A stretch of 64,000 bases of DNA. It comes from Marasmius tenuissimus. Its lineage: Eukaryota; Basidiomycota; Agaricomycetes; Agaricales; Marasmiaceae. The stretch covers positions 1,612,001 to 1,676,000 of the forward strand of contig JAQOTA010000071.1 of assembly GCA_029532415.1 (NCBI GenBank). The letters are read 5' to 3'. Position numbers and translations under genes: made by a program. The notes below the pieces were generated by a model. That model did not search any database. It saw only the letters and a program-made list of their open reading frames with translations, and was not told the origin of the DNA. Positions within the stretch are counted from its first letter, which is position 1; each line of letters starts with the position of its first letter. This document shows positions 59,845-64,000 of the stretch, in pieces.

Positions 59845-60675
59845 CCCCCCGGACACTTAATCACATTCCTTACTATCTCAACCGTTCGATAGCAACTAAA
59901 TATACCTGTACGTATATCCATAGATCTAGTGTAGTCGTTTTTTGGAGGTATTGTCAAATTGTAATCCGAAAACAGAACGAACACTTGACTTGTGTCAGGA
60001 ACCCGGACCCCCATCCTTTCGGTAAACAGATTTGACGGCCATGCGATCCCAAGGATGGGAGTACCGAACGTTGAAGCTCACGTTGAGTCGTCATACTCAC
60101 GATGCAGACATTTGCGCAAAGTGACGAATGAGGGAGACTCTAGAAAGTGTTCAGGAACCTTGAGTCTCTGTATCGTTAACTTACAGGCATAGGAAGGCGT
60201 TCGTGCCTCTGTGGCTGGAGTTCTCTATATTAGTCCACTGTGCCCTTGCTCCATCGAGCTCGGCTTGAGTCTTCGGGCACTTGCGAGGGACTAATAAAAC
60301 TTTCCGGACCACCAAGAAAAGGAGGGTTGGGAGGTTTCACAGGCAAGAAAATGGACCTATCGAGATCGCGAAAAGTAGGTACGTAGCGGAGTCGTGTGTA
60401 TGTCTGTACCTAGTACCCTGGCAGTTTGTGGAAACTCGGTTCGGTTACTGGTACACAACAGTAACGACCTTTCGAGAGATGACGGCGTCAGTCTATGGAT
60501 GGCTGAATGGAAGCTATCAGCATCATGGAAGACAAGTATCGGAGGAGAGGTAACGCACAGCAACATTGATCTCATTGGCAGTCTCGGACGAAGACGCCGT
60601 CGACTTGCTCATTTCGAAGAATCTTATATCGGAGGTTCCCGTATGTCGTTGTGACAATCTTTGATTAGCCACCGC
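59845..60675. other. Intergenic region downstream of the inositol phosphatase
   Basis: About 830 bp with no gene that can be supported. The last 300 bp (60380-60675) faintly resemble the 3' flank of other DUF6534 units, including an AATGGACC/AATGGATA block near 60350. Confidence 0.4.
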
Positions 60676-62262
60676 TTAACAAAAGCTGAAAACTAACGTG
60701 TGCGCTTGTCTGGTCGGTAGTATTACGGGGAATTTGACCAGAGGAGTTTCCGAGGGGCCCAGGCCGGGAGGATATGCTTCTACAAGGGTTCCCATTTTCT
60801 CCCTCAGAGTATCGCGATCGTTCAACCTGCCGATTCAAAGTTTTCGATTAGCACAGTAGAGGTGTCGACGGGAAGAACTCACACAGCCATCAACGAGTTC
60901 GAGTACACTGACAAATGAGTAATCAGAGTGTATATGGGATCCCATTCAAATATTACTGGTCTTCGACTTACGTTTGGCCAAAAGCGCGAAAACGTATAGC
61001 CAAAGAACTTCAGGGGAGACGGATGAGAGGATATTAGACAATCTAATCTGTTGCAATGTACTTACAGTTATCGGGCATGGTCAAAAACTTCGAGACTGCG
61101 GTTAGCACTAAGCACTGTCACCGTCCACAGTCAACCACTCACCCGAATCATCATGACGACTTCTCCCATACTTGTTATAACCAAAGGTAGGTGTTTACGC
61201 TGAGACACCGATTGGGACCGAGACACACCTCGTCAAGAGCCCAGTTTCTTGTATTGAAGGTCAGCAAGGTCCAGAGTATGAGCTTGTCAATGACTGCGAT
61301 AGTACTATGCGAGAGTCCAAGTCAGTGGAAGGCATGTTTGAAGGACACGGATATGAATCATTACTCTTTCGAGGTCGTAGCATCGCGCCTTCGGATAAGA
61401 ATCCAGGTGAGGGATGACGCAATCAAGACATCGTTCACGACGCCAGTGACTATGGTTGCTAAGATTGACCAAATCCATTCCTTAAGAAACTGTCGAAGGG
61501 AGGCCATTTTGATCGCTTCGACAAAGGAGATGAGGCCCGTGATCATTCTAGCGAAAGACATCGTCCAACAGATGAGAGTAAGTGTCCAGGTTCCCCTGTA
61601 AGAAGCGCAAAAATCATTAGCACAATCGAATACTTATTACTGAGCGAGGACATGCGACACACGTCACTCCCTTGATACGCTAGGCAAGGAAGCTCTGTAC
61701 TGTATGAGGGGAAGATATGAAATCGATGTCACACTCGGATCGATTGCTGGGTGAACGTACTAAGCGGAGTGGAAAGGGCACTGAAGAGAATGGCAGTCGA
61801 AAGTGACTTGGGCGGAGAGTCGAGTACCTGAGGATTTGGCCAGGAAACCGTGGTGATGACATAGATTAAGTGACTGATGCAAATGGAATGTCCGAGTTCG
61901 CAGATCCTGATTAGCGGGAAAGTGTGGGGGAGCTGTACAATATATCGACCTGGTAAGAAAATCTTACCACACAAAGACGACCTGCCACGAGGTAAATATG
62001 GTTTATAAGTAGACGTTTATGAGTAGACGCACCATCGTCGTCAGTGCAACGCGGTCTTTGGGGAACTTTGAGTAATAGTAATAGACCTGAATAGTGACGA
62101 TCCCCATGAGTAGACATGAAATCATCCCACCAGCCTCAAGCGCGCCTGGACAATCGTTACGGATGAGTATCGTTAACCACCTTCAGGGGCATAGACTCCG
62201 GACTTACCGATGGTATTGTTTAGAAGCTCGGGTGACAGTGATCCCAGTCGGTCCAATATCAT
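60676..62262 (-). pseudogene. DUF6534-type membrane protein gene, copy D (nonsense codon)
   Basis: Same layout as copies A-C. The start MILDRLGSLSPELLNNTIG leads to ALEAGGMISCLLMGIVTIQVYYYYSKF, VVFVW, ICELGHSICISHLIYVITTV, and the FSALSTPL helix. The next exon reads IQSFLA then TAG (61682-61680) where copies A, B and C have TGG (FFGWRIK). Downstream blocks remain: WTLTLICWTMSFARMITGLISFVEA, VVNDVLIASSLTWILIRRR, and a last exon LNDRDTLREKMGTLVEAYPPG ending at TAA 60678-60676. With no other lesion seen, the gene is either recently killed or read through. Confidence 0.7.
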
Positions 62263-62479
62263 GTCTGCGGGGAGCACCAGGCTGGTTGTTGAACTTTCTG
62301 TCTCTTTATTCCCTCCGCAGTCGACGACAGTTCGTTGGTCGAAGACTGGAGTAGGAGCGCCAAAAGATCTGCGACGGACATGAGGGCGGTGTGGGTCGTT
62401 GGCATGCTTAGAAGGAACTGCCAAGATGCGTGTGCTGTAATTGGAGGTGTCATACAAACACCATCTGTATCAACTCTTC

Positions 62480-63115
62480 AGGCCTGACAAGTCCAGATTC
62501 ATCACGAGGTGAATACCTTGTAATCATGTTGAACGATTGGGAAGCGGGATCTGCGTCTTACTCTTCTCTGTCGTTTGACTTCTGCTTGAACTGAAACGGC
62601 TTTGGGGGTTGTTCTCTCGTAGAGCTCGTAGAAAGGTCTAACAATTACGGGATCCCCTTCTACCCGAGCCTGCTTCGGATCCATCGGACTTGAACATCCA
62701 CCGTACGCACAAACTGGGTGACCGATGAAAGCAAGGTCGTCAACCACCTGCAGGTCATGGATTCAGCGACACATGAATACGCGAGACATTGATCCAGCAA
62801 CTTGTGGCGAGTGGCCAAGAACCTGGCCGTATTCGCCTCGATCCGTCGCACTATTGTCGTTCATGTCGATGGGTTCCCAGCGAGGTATTTCCTTGGCCTT
62901 CTGAGATCGTACGACTCTCAGAGGCACGGAGGGGTCGAACGGCAGCCAGCCAGAAATAACATCTAAGGATCTGGCGTAAGAGTTTATGGAGAGAACGGCT
63001 AGTAGAGTTTCGGTCCTCAAAGCAACAGGAAAGAGGTTGCCTAAGCTGTTTCGGCGCTTGCGGCCTCGCGACGCGTCGTTGAAGTACCTACAGTCACACC
63101 GTGTCCTCTCTCTCT
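62480..63115 (-). pseudogene. Truncated, decayed copy of the NPR3 promoter and 5' coding region
   Basis: Read on the minus strand this segment matches NPR3 (about 52920-53585). The promoter GAGAGAGAGA and ACGACGCGTCGCGAG block is shared. Then comes ETLLAVL without its ATG, a diverged region with SQKAKEIPRWE and MNDNS, VDDLAFIGHPVC, then RSRFPIVQH-type remains of the PNRSTW area, ending near GGACTT(G)TCAG. It has lost the start codon and carries stops (for example after MCR) and frame changes. It covers only the first third of NPR3. Confidence 0.75.
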
Positions 63116-63137
63116 CCCCACGGCCATCATCTCGGAA

Positions 63138-63925
63138 ATGCGAATTCAGCTCAACAGTGTAGCATTGGAAGCGGACGTTATCCTGTCCAGTCATAAGGAC
63201 ACAGGCAAGCTAGCAGTATGCTTGCATCCCTGGTCATGGCTCGGTGGCCAAATGCAAGACCCGTAGGTCTCCCCACTCTGGTTCCGCAAGACCATTTTGA
63301 CATTGTTCAGCGTCCTCGAATCTCTTGTTGCCCCTCTTCAGTCCAAGGACTACCACATAATCAGATACAACTCGCGAGGTGTAGGGGGGTCATCTGGATG
63401 GCCGTCATTCACAGGTTTCAAGGAATGTGACGATCTCCAGACTCTAGTTCGATGGGCATTGGAGAATCCTGAAATGCCCAACATTAACTCTGTTGTGGTC
63501 ATAGTAAGTGGAACCTTGTATTCAAAACTTGAAGTCGAAGAGACGTGTCCTCTTAGGGTTATTCGTACGGATCACTCATCGCTGGAACACACCCCATTCT
63601 TCCACCGCCAATGAAGACATCACACATCCTCATCTCGTATCCCGTCAGCGTTCGTGGATGGCTCACTTTGTTCCGGACCTCTACATATATCCAGAAGTTG
63701 AAAGACCTGCTCAGTAATCCAGCGTCCCGGGTCCTTGCAGTGTACGGAGATCGGGACGAGTTTACCTCGAAAACGTCTTACGCGAATTGGGAAACGGAGC
63801 TGAAGAGTGTCGAAGGATCGGAACGTGGACAGCTCGACACAGTTTGCATCGAAGGGGCTTCTCATTTCTGGGGAGGCCGGTCTGGGCAGCAGATGCGAGA
63901 AACAATCGAGAGGTGGTTACCATGA
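63138..63925 (+). CDS. Small alpha/beta hydrolase
   Basis: Predicted hydrolase of the alpha/beta fold, about 217 residues from three exons. It starts MRIQLNSVALEADVILSSHKD and LAVCLHPWSWLGGQMQDP, then VLESLVAPLQSKDYHIIRYNSRGVGGSSGW (oxyanion region), VVVI-GYSYGSLIAGTH with the nucleophile elbow G-Y-S-Y-G split by an intron, VLAVYGDRDEF (acid), and EGASHFWGG with the catalytic His, ending ERWLP. The fold and catalytic triad are complete. Substrate unknown. It begins only about 20 bp from the NPR3 relic, so it may use sequence derived from that duplicated promoter. Confidence 0.85.
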
Positions 63926-64000
63926 GAGATAGTCGAGGGTTGGAACCCCAACCACGGTACATTTCATACACAATGTCGTCCATAAACTTAACGTTAAGTA

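Overview
The window is nuclear DNA from a filamentous basidiomycete, most likely an Agaricomycete. Genes are dense and carry many short introns (mostly 50-65 nt, GT-AG, CTAAC/CTGAC-like branch sites). The encoded proteins are fungal orthologues, and the DUF6534 membrane family present here is known from mushroom-forming fungi. No rRNA, tRNA, CRISPR array or prokaryotic feature was found.

1-20.7 kb is a conserved housekeeping block. In order: 3' end of an unknown low-complexity gene; exosome RRP41; nicotinate phosphoribosyltransferase; ZNF830-type zinc finger; COX10; U1-70K; a homeodomain regulator behind a 1.9 kb upstream region; TIM13; JJJ1; PRP18; COX12; sulfite oxidase; eIF4B. Many are head-to-head pairs sharing promoters of 57-250 bp. 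RNA processing (RRP41, ZNF830, U1-70K, PRP18, and later a cyclophilin and DBP2) and mitochondria (COX10, COX12, TIM13) are well represented.

20.7-33 kb is a repetitive accessory block. Three duplicated units on the minus strand each carry a DUF6534 multi-pass membrane protein gene: two look intact, one has a 5' frameshift. Long non-coding flanks were duplicated with them. A fourth copy with a nonsense codon lies at 60.7-62.3 kb, and a last-exon relic sits on the other strand at 50.9 kb.

33-45 kb returns to conserved genes: RS-tailed cyclophilin, Rap/Rsr1-like GTPase, DBP2 helicase with a 617-nt intron late in the gene, SWI3/RSC8-type remodeller subunit, a small membrane protein and an SLC6-type transporter. 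45.4-49 kb is rich in foldback DNA: a 175-bp MITE-like element, a P450 relic, a 908-bp element with 55-bp inverted repeats, a short hairpin, and a large hairpin inside an intron of a cyclopropane-fatty-acid-synthase-like gene.

50.7-64 kb holds a frame-disrupted alpha/beta hydrolase, NPR3 (GATOR1/SEACIT, amino-acid control of TORC1), an SDR epimerase, an inositol-polyphosphate 5-phosphatase, the decayed DUF6534 copy, a decayed promoter-plus-5' fragment of NPR3 and a second alpha/beta hydrolase.

The most notable signals are three GC-AG introns supported by reading frame and conserved protein spacing, start codons isolated in 3-4 nt coding exons, the long DBP2 intron, the DUF6534 family at graded stages of decay, and the foldback cluster. 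Exon boundaries were read by eye from splice signals and protein continuity; no alignment or database search was run.
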